64,000 nt of DNA from the NCBI GenBank assembly GCA_033816765.1, contig CM066293.1:3100001-3164000 (forward strand), written 5' to 3'. The notes below the pieces were generated by a model, which was given only the letters and a program-made list of their open reading frames with translations, did not search any database and was not told the DNA's origin. A program made the position numbers and the translations under genes. Positions 1-13,183 of the stretch are shown here, in pieces (position 1 is the stretch's first letter; the number at the start of each line of letters is the position of its first letter). Source of the DNA: Nothopassalora personata. Taxonomy: Eukaryota > Ascomycota > Dothideomycetes > Mycosphaerellales > Mycosphaerellaceae.

Positions 1-165
1 TCCCTCTATATTTAATAACTTCTACCTTTAGACTTAGGCTAAAGCAGTTAGATTATACTTTTTGAAGTATATAGAAGGGAAGTAATAGGACGGTACGATA
101 ACCTAGGAAATAGATCTCAATCTATTACCTAAACCTTAGGAACCGGTTATAGGGCCTCTACCTAA
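1..165. other. RIP-mutated AT-rich DNA, left edge
   Basis: TA-rich sequence with the same RIP texture as the copia remnant to its right. It may be the 5' part of that element, but no domain can be read here. The 5-bp TSD CCTAA of the next feature ends this stretch. Confidence 0.4.
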
Positions 166-383
166 TATCACGTTGTGACGGCTGTCTGCGTAATTATTGG
201 TGTATAGGCTCATATGAAAGGAGGTGACAAAAGCGAGTTGTGTATTGCATGTGTCTATGTAAAATTGAGATGTTTGAGAATTGAAGAGTTTGCCGGTGAC
301 TAATCAAAGTCACGTGAGTCTTGGCAACCGTTGACTCAGTCTTGTTTTGGGCTGCTGCCCAGGTGCATGCTTGGATCGTGACA
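166..383 (-). mobile_element. Solo LTR, about 218 bp
   Basis: Read on the minus strand it starts TGTCACGATCC and ends ACGTGATA. It is flanked by the direct repeat CCTAA (161-165 and 384-388), a typical 5-bp LTR-element target duplication. It has normal base composition in contrast with the RIP-mutated surroundings. A related solo LTR with its own TSD (GATAA) lies at 18718-18923 and again at 59656-59861. The 83-codon minus-strand frame inside it (194-445) runs past the LTR end and is not a gene. Confidence 0.8.
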
Positions 384-388
384 CCTAA

Positions 389-2587
389 CCCCCCTACTAA
401 AGACAATAATATAGCTACATAGACCCTATTTAGTAGAATTAGCACATCCTACAACCTCCGGTATACGATGTATAGGGATTAGAAGAAAGAATACGAGGAC
501 TTTATAACTTGTAAACGTTCCCTAAAATCCTACTTCGAGAGAACTATTCCCTAAATGTACATTAATAACCTTCTTAGCCAACTAGATACCCTCTCTACCT
601 AGTAGACATACATTAAAGCTAAGCTAGAGTCTAAGACTAAGAGTAGAAGGGTAATTCTTTAGAGCTAATACGATAAGCTTATAAAGGGACCTAAGAGTAA
701 GAATATTAACTAATTTCTTATAAAGTAGCTTAAGCTTAACCGAAAGCTTAGATAGAGAGGCTATCTACTTACCCTATACATAAAAGATAACCTATACCGT
801 ATAATTAAGGACACTATTAATATAGCTAAGGGTAGAATTATTGCGGAGTTAAGTAATAACCTTAAAGATACTATTTAGAGGTGTCTTAAATTTACTAGAA
901 AGAACCCTAGTAAGTATAAGGTAAATAGTAGCACTAAGAAGAGCGTCTTATTTACTATATTAGGGAACTAATAGACTATTAGTTATCCCCTAGAAAAGAT
1001 AACGAGGGATCGCCTAAGACGAATATATACTAAGATAACTAGAAAACCTCCTAATAAAGTATACCGATTCCTTAGGAAGTGCAATATCGTTAACTATTAC
1101 TTACGACTACCTTAGGAAAGTATAGATAATACCTAGAAGAGTTAGATAAAGACCTACCGTAAGTATCTAAAGGACAATCCTTAATTCTATAAGCTCTAGG
1201 TAAGTAGATATAAGAATCTAGAGGCCCTTAAACTTATAAAGAATCCTTAGTCTAACTTATATTAAGACTAAAGAGTAGAGGAAACGTATTCGAGACTAAG
1301 AGGGTTATACGAACTACGCGTAATTAAGACCTAAGGGGTATACTCCTCTAATAACTTATCTAAGGAGAACTCCTAGCTACTTAATAGGGGGTTCAACGTA
1401 TATATTATTAATAAACCTACGAAGGCCGAATTTACCCTAGAATCGATCCCTAAGGATATACTCGTCTATATAGCGGCTACTACGCTTTAAGGAGTAGTTA
1501 AGGGTACCGTAAAGCTCTATATTAAGTTACTAGATAGATATCTAGTTACCTTAAACCTTAAGAATACCCTCTATATCCTAGGGGTTTACTATAATATTAT
1601 CTTACTCCCTTAAATACAAAAGAAAGGTCTATTCTTAGACGAGCGTACCGATATCTAGTACGATAGTAATAATGCTAGGGTAGCTAAGGTCTATAGATAA
1701 GGGAATCTACCGTACCTAAATATAAGTACTCTAGTAAAAGGAGAGCCTATAACGATTACTAAGTAGCCTATATCTAAAGATAGTACCCTAATATTAGTTA
1801 TAGAGGCTCTAAAATAATGATTAAGGAGCGTAGCTATAGTAAGAAGCCGTATACCCCTTTCTATAGTACCGAGGACGATAAGGGACTACTATAAGGTCCT
1901 TAGACACCCTAGACTAGAGCGGATAATACACCTATAAGACGCAGTTAAGGGTATTAAGATTATAGGATTGGAAGAACTACCTAAAACTAACGAGTACGAA
2001 CCTTATACCATCTTAAAAGAACATAAGAGGATATCTCGAAGGTCTAGGATTAAGATACGACCTCCGTCGATACTTAAGGACATCGTAATTAATCTTATAG
2101 AATTCGATATAGGGTACAATAGGGACCGATATACCTTCTACGCTAGCGATAAGAATATAGGACTTTAATTTAACTAGAATTTTCCTCGAAGGACCTAAGA
2201 GAATGTAATAGAAGTATATCTAGAACTTATAAGGTTTATTTAATCCTTTAGAAGATTACTTACCGTACTATATTTAGATAATAATAAGGCCTACAGGGTA
2301 GTATTTAAGTCTTAGCTACTCCGAGATAGGGTTACTTAGAAGCTAACTATCCCCTATATATCTACTTAGGACCTAGTAGAAATAACCGGAAAGCACCTAA
2401 TTACTACTACTAGAGCATTAACGTTATTAGCGGGTCTACCTTTAAACCTATAGCCTAAGATCGTCTTAATAGCTATATACCTTATAAATAGAACACTATC
2501 TAAGAAGTTAGGCTAGAGAACCCTATTTAAGGCTACTACGGGCATTAAGCTAAGCCTTAATTATATCTATAAAATAGGTTCTAGGGC
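389..2587 (+). pseudogene. RIP-dead Ty1/copia, 5' half (Gag, GAG-pre-integrase, integrase)
   Basis: Plus-strand copia remnant. A Gag-like region occupies about 450-1350. Around 1900-1960 a GAG-pre-integrase motif reads through (HPRLERIIHL), and a short open stretch at 1968-2168 continues into the integrase zinc-finger and core region. The stops are TAG/TAA, as expected from RIP of Gln and Trp codons. The element is interrupted at 2588-2592 (ATACG) by a gypsy insertion and resumes at 9755. Family and order are clear; exact domain borders are approximate. Confidence 0.7.
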
Positions 2588-2592
2588 ATACG

Positions 2593-3084
2593 TGTTACGG
2601 TTTGGATTAAGCTATAACGGCACGCCTAGCTATTAGCTATAGAGATTACGTGCGCCGCACGAGATCACTCGCTTACTAGCGACTTAGTAATTCGAGATTA
2701 CTCGCTTACTAGCGACTTAGTAATTCAAGATTACTTACTTACTAGCGACTTAGTAATTCGAGATTACTCGCTTACTAGCGACTTAGTAATTTAAGATCAC
2801 TCGCTTACTAGCGATTAAGTAATTAAGACTAAGACTAGCAATGTCTCTTTTATATTTAGGAACGCTAAGAATCCCTTATAGTTTTAATACGTTTAACTTA
2901 CTATTTAATATTACTGTTTAGAATATACTATAACCTAACCTCTACCTTACTGCTACTTAGTCTTTATAAGACAAGATAGCTATTGCTTTATTACTCTCCC
3001 TTAACTTCCTATCAGCCCGAGAACAAACCCGATTAAGCTTATCTTCTTAACTTGTAATATTATTAGGTTATACTAAACCTAATA
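2593..3084 (+). repeat. 5' LTR of element B with five 33-bp minisatellite units
   Basis: A 492-bp LTR. From about 2659 to 2824 it holds five tandem 33-bp units of the type TTACTCGCTTACTAGCG..., each with an internal CGCT/AGCG inverted repeat. The right LTR has four units, so the pair differs in length. Downstream of the repeat the R-U5-like part resembles the other gypsy LTRs of this window. Confidence 0.85.
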
Positions 3085-3097
3085 GCTTTAAACGCCC

Positions 3098-5103
3098 TCT
3101 ACGATAGGAGACCGATAGAGTAAACGGGGAACACCCGCCCCTAGTAAAGCAAGTAGAGCCCGACGACCTTAGACCGCGAACGATGCTATTAATGCCTTAG
3201 CTACTTATATAGGTAACGACACCCTTAAGGTTAGTAAGCTAGAATACTATTATAGCGACCGAGACAAGTTCGATACTTAGGTCTCTTAGATAGATATGTA
3301 CTTCTTATTTAACTCTATGCCTAAGAACCTTAAGCCTATCTTTACTACTACCTTCTTAAGAGAACGAGCATAGCATTAGGTTAAACTATTCCTTAGGAAA
3401 TACCTAGATAGTAACGGAGAAGATAATGCCGACGGAATCTTTAGGTTATATAACTATCTTAAGTATGCTATAAAGAGCGTCTTTAGTATCTCTAATAAGA
3501 TTGCTACTACCGTTCGTGTTATTTAGCATTTAACCTAGAAGACATCTACTGCCGAATATGCTACTAAATTCTAGGAATACGCGTAACTTACCAATTAGGA
3601 CGACGAAGTACTTTAAGTTATATACCTAAGAGGACTAAAGGAGCATATTAAGGACGAGTTAATAAGGGACGGTCGGAAGATCGATAGCTTAGGCGACCTC
3701 GTTAGAGTTACGATTAATCTTAACGATAAGCTCTACGAGAGAGCTATAGAACGACAATATAACTCTAAGATATCCGGAAAGGCTAGATATATACTAGGCT
3801 ACGATAACCGTAATAAAGGCTTCTATAACAACTATAATAGTAAGCCTAGGGACAAACCGTACTACGGACTATAGCTAATAGAACTCGACGTTACCGAGAA
3901 AGGTCGTAAGATTAGGAATAGTAACGGGAATAGAGCATCCCGGAGTTTAAAAGAAACACGAACTTACTACGGATGTAGTAAACCTAGCTACCTAGTAAGG
4001 GACTACCGCGGTAAGAATATAGTACGCTACGAACAGTTTAATATAATACAATCCCAAACTAGTAAATTTAAGAGTAGCGTTAGATCTCGAGGAGATACCG
4101 ACTATACTCGGAGAGTAGGGGAGAGAGCTAGTAATAGAAGCACGACGCCTCTCCTAGACCCCTTAGAAGGACGAGGAGGATACTATAGGTAGTAAATAGT
4201 AGTTATTCTATTTAATACGAAGAGCCAACTACGATAGTTTAATATAATAGTACGAAGAGTCGACTACGAGATCGAATCCGAATCTTAAAATGGTTATAGA
4301 AGCCTTTATTAGCGATTCTATTACTAAGACTCGTGTTAGGTTTACTACTCCGCGAAGATAGGAGTAGGGTATTAGCCTTAGTAACCGCGAGGAACCCTAG
4401 GAGTAGAACACCGGTAGAATACTAGGCTCTAAGAAGTAGACATCGACGAATCCTACTTTAACGATAATAGAAGCGATAAAGAAAACTAAGACCTAGGATA
4501 GAACGGATCGTAGTTACTAGAACTATAGGAAGAGAGTTAAGAAACCGGGCTAGATACTATTAAGGAAGATTAGGATCCGGAAGAATCGAGTAAAGAAGAT
4601 TCCTCCGAAGGAGAAGAGAGCGATACTAACGACAATAACGAATAAGTAACCTTTACGGTAGACGTACCTAAGAAACTATACGACATAATTGTCTACCTAA
4701 AAAGAAGATATAAAGAATTCCTACCTAAGATAGGCAGACGACGAATGCTATACCCTACTAAGTACGATAAGACACTCGACGGCCTACGAAGTATAGCTTA
4801 GGGATACCTACTTATAGAAACAACCGAGAATCTAGTAACCGCTATTATAGAACGACTACCGATAGGGAGCCGGATAACCGGAACCGGATTCCTTATACCG
4901 TTAGGAACATTTATATCAAATAAATTACGTAACGTAGTGTAACACGCACGCGTACTCTACTTAGAAACGTAGAAGATCTAGGAACGTTACTAAATGTAGG
5001 TGCGGATATAGAAAGGCTCGCGCTAGGTTTAAGCGGAGGCCTCGAGACACGAAGTACGACGTTCTATATACGAATAGGGAAAAGGATTAACTCCCTAGGA
5101 ATA
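3098..5103 (+). pseudogene. gag of element B, RIP-dead
   Basis: Follows the CTTTAAACGCCC primer-binding region (from 3086). It aligns along its length with the intact Gag at 29096-31117: the retrotransposon Gag core at about 3200-3720, a zinc-knuckle region near 3960-4020, and the acidic stretch near 4570-4640. It ends at about 5103, where the ATGA gag/pol overlap of the intact element has become ATAA. There are many in-frame TAG/TAA codons. Confidence 0.8.
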
Positions 5104-8100
5104 AGCAACCGAAGGGAGTTATACGATATAGAAAAGGCTTAAGTATTACTAACGACAATAGTGTTTCGAACTAAGATTATTATTAACGGGTATAAGATAG
5201 ATGCTATAATAGATTCCGGAGTAAGCGGGAACTTTACCTCCGAATTATTTATTATAAAACATAGGATCGCTACCTATAAGAAGAAAGAGGGTTATAAATT
5301 AATCGCGGTAGACGGATTATCCTTACCTAGTATAGAGCGCGAGACGATACCGCTACTACTTACTATCTAACGGCACTACGAGGAGATTATCTTAGATATT
5401 ACTAATATAGCTAGTTATAACATCGTACTAGGTATACCTTAGTTAAGAAAGCATAATCTAGTAATCGACTAGAGAAGAGGAGTACTTACATTTAGGGAAT
5501 GCGATTACGTTATCGACATTTAGCCTACGTAGTAGTAGCGTTTACTAGTAGATAAGGTAAGGAAATAGCTAAACGAGATATAGCTTACGCCAAATAGAAG
5601 GATAGAAGAACCACCTTCGACCGGGATAGACACTAGCGTAGGGCCGCCGGGTTACGAAGTTACTAGAAGTGATAGAAGTAACGCACTATCGAAGAATACT
5701 AACATCTTAGAGTTAAGTATTCCTAAGGAGTATCGTAAGTAGTCGCGACTCTTTAAAGAGGAGAGAGGTAAAACCGCCTTACCTAAGTACCGCCTATAGG
5801 ATTATAAGATAAACATTTAGCTAGGGAAAGAGCCTCTATAGGGACCCCTATATTAAATGTCTAAGAAAGAGCTATAGGCCCTACGAGAATAGCTAAAGGA
5901 GAAGCTAGCTAAAGGATAGATAAGAAGATCTACCTTAAGTGTAGGAACTCTATACATATTCGTTCTAAAAGCAAACGGGAAGTTACGACTCGTATAAGAT
6001 TATAGGAAGTTAAACAAGATTACAATTAAGAACCGATACCCGCTACCTAACATTAAAGAAGCATAAGATAGATTAACCGGATTAGACTAGTATACGAAGA
6101 TTAACCTACGAGATGCCTTCTACGCTATACGGATAGCGGAAGGAGAAGAATAGAAAACCGCTTTTAGAATAAGATACGGACTTTACGAATTCTTAGTTAT
6201 ACTAATAGGATTAACTAACGCACCCGCATCCTATTAGAACCTTATTAACGAGATACTTAGAGACCTACTCGATGTATACGTTATCGCTTATATAGACGAC
6301 ATATTAGTCTATACAAAAGAATCCCTTTAGAATTACATAAAATAAGTTTAGGACGTATTCGAGCGACTTACGCGTTTAGGATTTAAGACAGTACCCGAGA
6401 AATGTGAATCCTATAAGAAAGAAGTTAAATTCTTAGGCTTTATTATTAGTACTATAAAAATAACGATCGACCCTACGAAAACACAGTTAATTAGAGAATA
6501 GCTAGAACTAAAAACAGTTAAGAACGTATAATTATTCCTTAGACTAGCGAACTACAACCGGAAATTCATTAAGGACTACGTAAAGATAGCAGCACTAATA
6601 ACAATGCTTACGAGAAAAGACGTTACCTAGAAATAGGGAAAGGAACAGATTAAAGCGTTTAAGAAACTTAAGGAATAATGCGCTTTAGCCCCTACGCTTT
6701 AACTATTCGATAGTAGTAAGGAAGTCTATATCGAGACCGATACGTCCGATATAGTAATAGGCGCATATCTAACATAGATATACGATAGGTAGAGACACCT
6801 AGTAGCCTATTACTCCCGGAAAATAACTATAGCGGAATAGAACTACGACATCTATAATAAAGAGCTTCTAGCTATTGTTACTACTATATAACATTAGAGA
6901 GTATACGTCGAGGGCCTACCGAAGTTAACGATTCTTTCTAACTATAAGAATCTTACGTACTTTACGACGACGAAAGAACTTACCCGAAGGTAAGCCCGCT
7001 AGTCGGAGCTACTAGGACAGTATAAGTTCGAAATTAAATATACTCTAGGACGAGAGAACGGCCGCGCCGACGCGCTAAGCCGAAGAAGCGACTATATAGA
7101 AGGAAAAGAACTAGTGTAACACAAAATATTAAAGACGAACCCCGACGGAAGTCTTAGTACTAACATAAGAGAATTTAATAACATCGTACGGATATTAGGC
7201 GATAAGGACGAACAATTCCCTATATTATAAGGAAAGTACTAAGTACTGAAGGATCGAGAAGATGAATACATACGATAACATTACGACGGACTAACTTACG
7301 GACACCCTAGAACTTTAAAGATAATAGACCTAATATAGCGTAGCTTCTTATTCCTATAGATAAGACTTTAGGTGTTACGCTACATTAAACAATATATACA
7401 CTACTAACGAAACAAGGCTACGAGACATGCAAAATACGGTTACCTACAGTTTAGGACACTACCGACGAAACTATAGGACAAAGTTATAATAGACTTTATT
7501 ACGAAACTCCTACCGTTAAAGGATTAAGTTACAAAATAACTATACGACATAATACTAATTATAGTTAATAGACTTACGAAATACGTATACTTCATTCCTA
7601 CATTAGAAACATACAATGTAGAGCAGCTCGGATACCTCGTACTAGATAGACTTATCCGATACTACGGATTCCCTTAAGCGTTTATAATAGATAGAGATAA
7701 ACTATTTACATCGAACTACTAGAAGACGCTTATAGGAACTATCGAAATTAAACATAAGCTATTAATAGTATATTATCCGGAGATAGACGGATAAACCGAA
7801 AGGACGAACTAAACGCTAGAACAATACCTACGACACTACATTAACTACGTATAAGACAATTAGGTTTTACTACTACTAATAGTATAGATTGCACTAAACA
7901 ACTACAAATTAGAGACAACTTTAACGACGCTATTCTATATAAACTTTAGAAAGGATCCTAACCTATTCGGAACACCTAGATCCTACCTATAAGCCGAAAG
8001 AGTAATCGTAACGATAGATACTCTTAAGGAAGTGCATAAAGAAACACGTAAGGCGATCGAAGATACATAATATAAACTGTCTTAACAACGGTAAGACACG

Positions 8101-8520
8101 AGAAAAATAGCACCTCTACTAAAAGAGGGGAATAAGGTCTATCTCCTTATAAAAAACTTAAGAATAAGAAGATAGACTAAGAAGCTAGATTACGTTAAGG
8201 TCGGACTATTTTTAATCAATAAAATCGTAGGACTAGTTAACTACCGACTACGGCTACTACTAGACGTAAAAATCCACCTAGTCTTCTATATCTCTAAGCT
8301 AGAACTAGCGGACACCGAGACACCTTACTAAGAGAGCTTCTATTTCGAGCCGGAAGTAGAGAACGAATTTAAAGTCGAAAAAATCCTAGATAGAAGAGGT
8401 TAGCAATACCTTATTAAGTAGAAAGAATACAACGAATTAGAAAATACCTAGGAACTAAAAGAACACCTACAGAACTGTTAGCAAAGGATCTAGGAGTATA
8501 AAAAACGTACTAGTAGATCA
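5101..8520 (+). pseudogene. pol of element B, RIP-dead (PR-RT-RH-IN-chromodomain)
   Basis: The aspartic-protease region is partly open at 5161-5370 (DSGVSGNF). The RT block is near 5930-6330, and the catalytic motif has decayed to IDD near 6290-6310. RNase H is near 6730-6860, integrase near 7260-7900, and a chromodomain-like C terminus ends near 8500. It is collinear with the intact Pol at 25674-29099. The stops are TAG/TAA. Confidence 0.85.
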
Positions 8521-8550
8521 ACCTCCGCTAGAGACTAATCTACTAGAAAG

Positions 8551-8674
8551 TAGTTAAAGTAGGAATTGAACCTACGACCTTAGGATACCTTTAACGAACC
8601 TTTGCCTAAGGGTAAGGAGAATTTATTAATATATAGGTTATGCCCCGACGCTCTAACTACTAAGCTACATAACC
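8551..8674 (-). other. tRNA-like sequence in element B, with intron-like insert
   Basis: Minus strand. The acceptor halves (GGTTATG and TTTAACT) pair except for one mismatch, counting G-T pairs. The D arm is GCTTAGTAGTTAGAGC, and the T arm GTAGG-TTCAATT-CCTAC is perfect. An insert of roughly 50 nt sits in the anticodon region. It lies between the end of pol and the antisense ORF, the same place and orientation as the tRNA-like sequence at 25571-25644. A short inverted repeat (CTAGTAGAT / ATCTACTAG, 8511-8545) precedes it. Function as a tRNA is unlikely. Confidence 0.5.
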
Positions 8675-8744
8675 GGTTTTAATAAGGGAAACGGAGAACT
8701 TATACGAATATATCCCCTACGAGGAACTAATACTTATCTACTAG

Positions 8745-9213
8745 AAGGGACGGAAAAGTCGATCGCGTTATTAATAAAGTCGATCGAGGACTATATAGTA
8801 GGAGAAAGGCTAATAGTAGTATCGGTAGTAGAACAATCGACGTCCTTAATCTCTCTAGAGGCCTCTATTTCGGCCTCTAGACACTACGCCTTCTTACGCG
8901 CGCGCTCCTCCGCTTAGCAAAGTATTGCCTTATCCCGCATTAACCGTACTAAGATCTCCGTAAGCTCCTCCTTATCCTTTTCGACCTTTTTCCGGTACTC
9001 CTCCCGGGTCTTGTTAAGAGACTCCTAGGATAGGTTTATATACTTACGCCCGCGACGAATATACTCCGAACACCGAAGCTAAAAGTTGCCTTCTATAACG
9101 ACATAGGATAACCCGTTAAAGAATTAATAGTTATACGCGAGATCTACTAGACGACCGTATTCGTTAATTTCCTTAGCGAGCCGAAGACGGTTTTTAGAAG
9201 AAGAAGAAGACAT
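8745..9213 (-). pseudogene. Antisense accessory ORF of element B, RIP-dead
   Basis: Begins with ATG at 9213 and reads MSSSSSKNRLRL..., opposite to gag-pol. It corresponds in position, orientation and start (MSSSS) to the intact antisense ORF at 24992-25531. Several Cys positions of the intact form are Tyr here (TGC/TGT to TAC/TAT is a RIP change), and TAG/TAA stops interrupt it. The second half is Lys/Glu/Arg-rich and coiled-coil-like. The 3' border is approximate. Confidence 0.65.
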
Positions 9214-9290
9214 TATTATAGGCCGTAAAGAGTAGACATTATATTATCTTATATAAGCTTCGAGACGAAGCTAGGCTATAAGGGGGATAG

Positions 9291-9749
9291 TGTTACGGTT
9301 TAGATTAAGCTATAACGGCACGCCTAGCTATTAGCTATAGAGATTACGTGCGCCGCACGAGATTACTCGCTTACTAGCGACTTAGTAATTTGAGATTACT
9401 CGCTTACTAGCGACTTAGTAATTTGAGATTACTCGCTTACTAGCGACTTAGTAATTTGAGATTACTCGCTTACTAGCGATTAAGTAATTAAGACTAAGAC
9501 TAGTAATGTCTCTTTTGTATTTAGGAACGCTAAGAATCCCTTATAGTTTCGATGCGTTTAACTTACTGTTTAATATTACTGTTTAGAATATACTATAACC
9601 TAACCTCTACCTTACTACTACTTAGTCTTTATAAGACAAGATAGCTATTACTTTATTACTCTTCCTTAACTTCCTATCGGCCCGAGAATAAACCCGATTA
9701 AGCTTGTCTTCTTAACTTGTAATATTATTAGGTTATACTAAACCTAACA
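9291..9749 (+). repeat. 3' LTR of element B
   Basis: A 459-bp partner of the LTR at 2593-3084. It has four rather than five 33-bp units and ends TAACA next to the TSD ATACG. It is preceded by the polypurine tract AAGGGGGATAG and by the hairpin AGCTTCG-AGA-CGAAGCT (9256-9272). Confidence 0.88.
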
Positions 9750-9754
9750 ATACG

Positions 9755-12110
9755 CTTATAAGACTAATAATAAAGAACGCCTACGTACCTATAAAATAGA
9801 CTCTCGATACTATATCGGGTACTTAGTTAGATTTAAGGCTTATAACATCTACCGAATCTAGATACTATCCTATAGATAGGTTATTAGATCTAGGGATGTT
9901 ACCTTTAATAAGAAACTAAGGTACAAGGGCCTATACGACGTTAACCTCGGACTAGCTATTTAAGATAACGAGAGACTTCTATATATTATAGAACCTCTAA
10001 GGCTACCTTATAAGGGACAATTTAAGGAATTGCTATTAACAATTAATCTTTCGACTAACTCTCTAGCTTAGGGGGTAGGGGACAGTATACCTTAAGAAGA
10101 AGCTTTACCTTAAGAAGAAGTAGATAAGGAAATCCTATATAATAATCCGATTAAAATGAGGGAGTCGGGATTTAATTATTAATTAATATACCCTTAGACC
10201 TTATAGCTAGACCCGTAAATAGGTCTAGAAACCTAACTCTAGCTATTTAGGCCGTTTATTTCTCTAGGGGATATATATAAGTTAAGAGAATTAATTAGAC
10301 CTAGACCTAAAACCCTAGACTCTAAGGATATCTATAATATAATCTATTAGCGTAAGGAACCGAGGTACGACGAAGAACTAGTACACTCGATTCTTCCTAT
10401 TAAGAGGATTAAAGTCTTATCTACGCTCTCGAAAGGACCTCGAGAGAGTAATACCTTAACTACATTATCTAAAGTAACTATAATAGGGAATATACTACCC
10501 CCTAAACCGAAGTAATAGAAGGACCTTATTATATACTCTTATAGGGAAGCATTTAGGGTAGTAAGCGTCGAAGAATTTAATAAGCAATTTACGATAAACA
10601 CCCTATCTTAGTATAATAAGGTTAAAGTAGTAGGACACCTAATAAAGTTAATAACCTAGGTATAGAAATATAAGCTTAATTAAAACGTAGAACTCCTAAA
10701 ATGTAAGGCTCGGGTATATGCTCGAGGCAATTAAAAGGACGCTATAGGAGATACCTACGTAGCAACCCTTTATATAAGACTCTTTAGGTATATAATAGCT
10801 CTAGTAGCCTATTTTAACCTTAAGACACTATAGATAGATACCGTAAACGCGTTTCTTAATGCCCCTATCGCTAGTATATATATACCCCTAAAGGATTTAA
10901 GAAGGAAGGAAAGCTCCTAAGGTACTATAAAGCCCTTTACGGATTTAAGGAGTCCCCTCTACTATAGTATTTAGAGCTTAAAGACACCCTTAACGACCTC
11001 GGCCTATCTAAAGTTACGGACTGTCTCTTTATTAATAGGGAATTTTTCGTCCTAGTTTTCTTCTATATAGACGATATCTACTTTACTTAGCCCTCGGAAT
11101 CCGAATTAAGAGCTATAGAGCTAGTTTAAAAATTAGCTAATAAATACAAGATAAAGATAATAGGACCCATTAAATAGTTCTACGGTATTTATATTACTCG
11201 CGATTATTAATAGCGGATTCTTAAGCTTAATTAGAAGGCCTATATTAAAAAGATTAGGCATTGCTACGGTATCTTAAGGCCGGTAAAGAGAATTAAAACC
11301 CCTCTACTAGTAGGTTATATTAGCCTAAGAAATAAACTTTAGGCTACTACGGAAGAAATCAACGTTTATAGGTCCTAAATAGGATCGGTAAACTTCGTAG
11401 TAGTAGAGACTCGCCCTAATATATCCTTTTTAGTCTCTCTTCTTTCTTAGCACCTAACTAACCCTATAAAGGAGGCTCTTAGTACGGTAAGACACTTAAT
11501 TTAATACCTTCTCTATACTACGGAGTATTTAATTAAGTACTATGGCCTACCTAAATCTTTAGACTTAACGCTACTAGAATTCTATAGGGCCTTAGATACC
11601 TTATTTACTAACGATAAGGAAACTTATAGATTAAGTAACGCCTTTGTCTTTTTCCTTTTTAAGGAGATTATTAACTAGAGAGCGGTTAAGTAGGGAATAG
11701 TTACGAAATTAAGCACTAAATTAGAGCTATATACCCTTAGTTACGCCGCCTTAGAGGTCCTATAGTAGGAGAGGCTTTTTAGTACAGTTACCCTTAAATT
11801 AGAGGATTAGATACTACTATACTATAACAACTAGTAGACTATAAGGATTGTTAAGGCACTAAATAGTAGAATCGATACTAAGATAAGGCATATAGACGTC
11901 TAATAATACTAGCTTAGAGAACAGTACTAAGTAGGACGCCTTAAAATTAGCTAGATAAGGATATAGGAGATAGCCGCGGACGGTCTAACTAAGGTCCTAA
12001 CTTCTTAATAGTACTAGCGGTTTGTTAATTACCTTAATTTAGGAGATTAGTAAATAGGTATACTATCGCTTTAATAGCTAGGGGGTACTATCTTTACTTT
12101 ACTTCTAAAA
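9755..12110 (+). pseudogene. RIP-dead Ty1/copia, 3' half (RT-RNase H)
   Basis: Continuation of the copia remnant after the element B insertion. The RT catalytic motif YIDDI is readable near 11065-11085, and the RNase H end motif ADGLTKVL is near 11970-12000. A G-rich polypurine-like tract (GCTAGGGGGTA, 12077-12087) marks the junction with the 3' LTR region, which is itself cut by the C LTR at 12200. All frames are broken by TAG/TAA. Confidence 0.78.
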
Positions 12111-12199
12111 TAAACACTCGTAGTTTATTTAGTTAGGGGCTAAGGACACTATACCTTTATAATTAGAGAGGACTAAAGGACTTCTAAGTATAAGATAAG

Positions 12200-12591
12200 T
12201 ATTACGGATCGGATAAAAGCCGCGACGGTAGACGTAGTCGATTAGACAAACCGGATTACGTACGCCGCACGAGATTACTCGCTTACTAGTAACTTAGTAA
12301 TTTGAGATTACTCGCTTACTAGTAACTTAGTAACTCGAGGTTACTCGCTTACTAGTAACTTAGTAATCTAAGAATTGTAGACTAAGAGTCTCCTTTATAT
12401 TTAGGAACGCTAAGAAACCCTTATAGCTTCGAGGCGTTTAAGTTATATTATAACCTTACTAATTAGAATACGACTATTTCCTTAGTAAATTACCTACCTT
12501 ACCCTATTATCTAACTACTCTCTAAAGAAGCCCGATCCGAGTAACGTAACTAGTCTTAAATAGAGGTAGTTATCGAATAAGGTTTATAACA
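12200..12591 (+). repeat. 5' LTR of gypsy element C
   Basis: A 392-bp LTR starting TATTACGG (RIP of TGTTACGG) and ending TAACA. It has three 33-bp minisatellite units (TTACTCGCTTACTAGTAAC...). Its sequence type matches the LTRs at 17373-17763 and 58311-58701. The flanking ATAAG (12195-12199) recurs immediately after the latter two. I read 12200 and 58701 as the two ends of one insertion, because 17373-17763 belongs to a copied segment. Confidence 0.8.
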
Positions 12592-13183
12592 CTTTAAACG
12601 CCCTTAGGATAAGTATATCCTAGACAAGTAACGGAAGGGGAACTCCCGCCCCTAGTAAGGTAGGAGGTAGCCGCCTAAAGCCTAGGAACCTAGATAAGAT
12701 AATTACGTCCGACGACGAGGATAACAACACCTAGCTAACTAACTTTAAGGTAGCTAAGCTAGATTTCTATTATAGAGATAGGAACAAACTCAACGACTAG
12801 CTTAACTAAATAGATATATACGTTATATTTAACTAAGGACTAGAGAAACATTAGATTACCTAATTCGCTACTACATTCCTTAGAGAAAGGGCTTAGTATT
12901 AGATAAAGCTATACCTTAAGGAATACCTCGATAGTCGAATAAGGAAGGACGAACTCGGAATGTTTAGGAATTACCCGACCTTTAAGAAGGAGCTCCGAAA
13001 GCTCTTTAAGACCTCTAACGAACGAAACATAGTAATCTAAACAATCTAAGAAATTACGTAGAAGACATTAGTAGCCGAATATACTACTAAGTTTAAAGAA
13101 TATTCGATTATTACGGGATAGAACGACATGTCTCTTATAGACACGTTTAAGGAAGAGCTTAAGGATAACGTTAAGGCTAAGTT
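12592..13183 (+). pseudogene. gag of element C, first part, RIP-dead
   Basis: Starts after the CTTTAAACGCCC primer-binding region. It is a diverged homologue of the gypsy A Gag. Its last codons (LKDNVKAKL) continue without loss at 22582 (KRYGRDTSTLNALI), so the gene was split by the 9.4-kb insertion. The 13 bases TTAAGGCTAAGTT are present at both sides (13171-13183 and 22582-22594). Confidence 0.8.

Larger units (their letters stand above)
2593..9749 (+). mobile_element. RIP-dead Ty3/gypsy element B (7.2 kb, complete ends)
   Basis: Both LTRs are present (2593-3084 and 9291-9749), with termini TGTTA...TAACA (RIP-altered to TAATA on the left) and 5-bp TSDs ATACG at 2588-2592 and 9750-9754. The order is LTR, primer-binding region, gag, pol, tRNA-like sequence, antisense ORF, polypurine tract, LTR, the same as in intact gypsy A at 24559-31516. 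The element sits inside the copia remnant. Coding frames are destroyed by CpA-to-TpA changes. Confidence 0.9.

Noticed and set aside
194..445. 83-codon minus-strand ORF with a hydrophobic start
   Set aside because: Lies mostly inside a solo LTR with a clear TSD and crosses its border.
1968..2168. 66-codon ORF as a small gene
   Set aside because: It is a chance open stretch of the RIP-dead copia integrase.
5161..5370. 69-codon ORF as a small gene
   Set aside because: It is the protease part of the RIP-dead pol of element B, which lost its frame on both sides.
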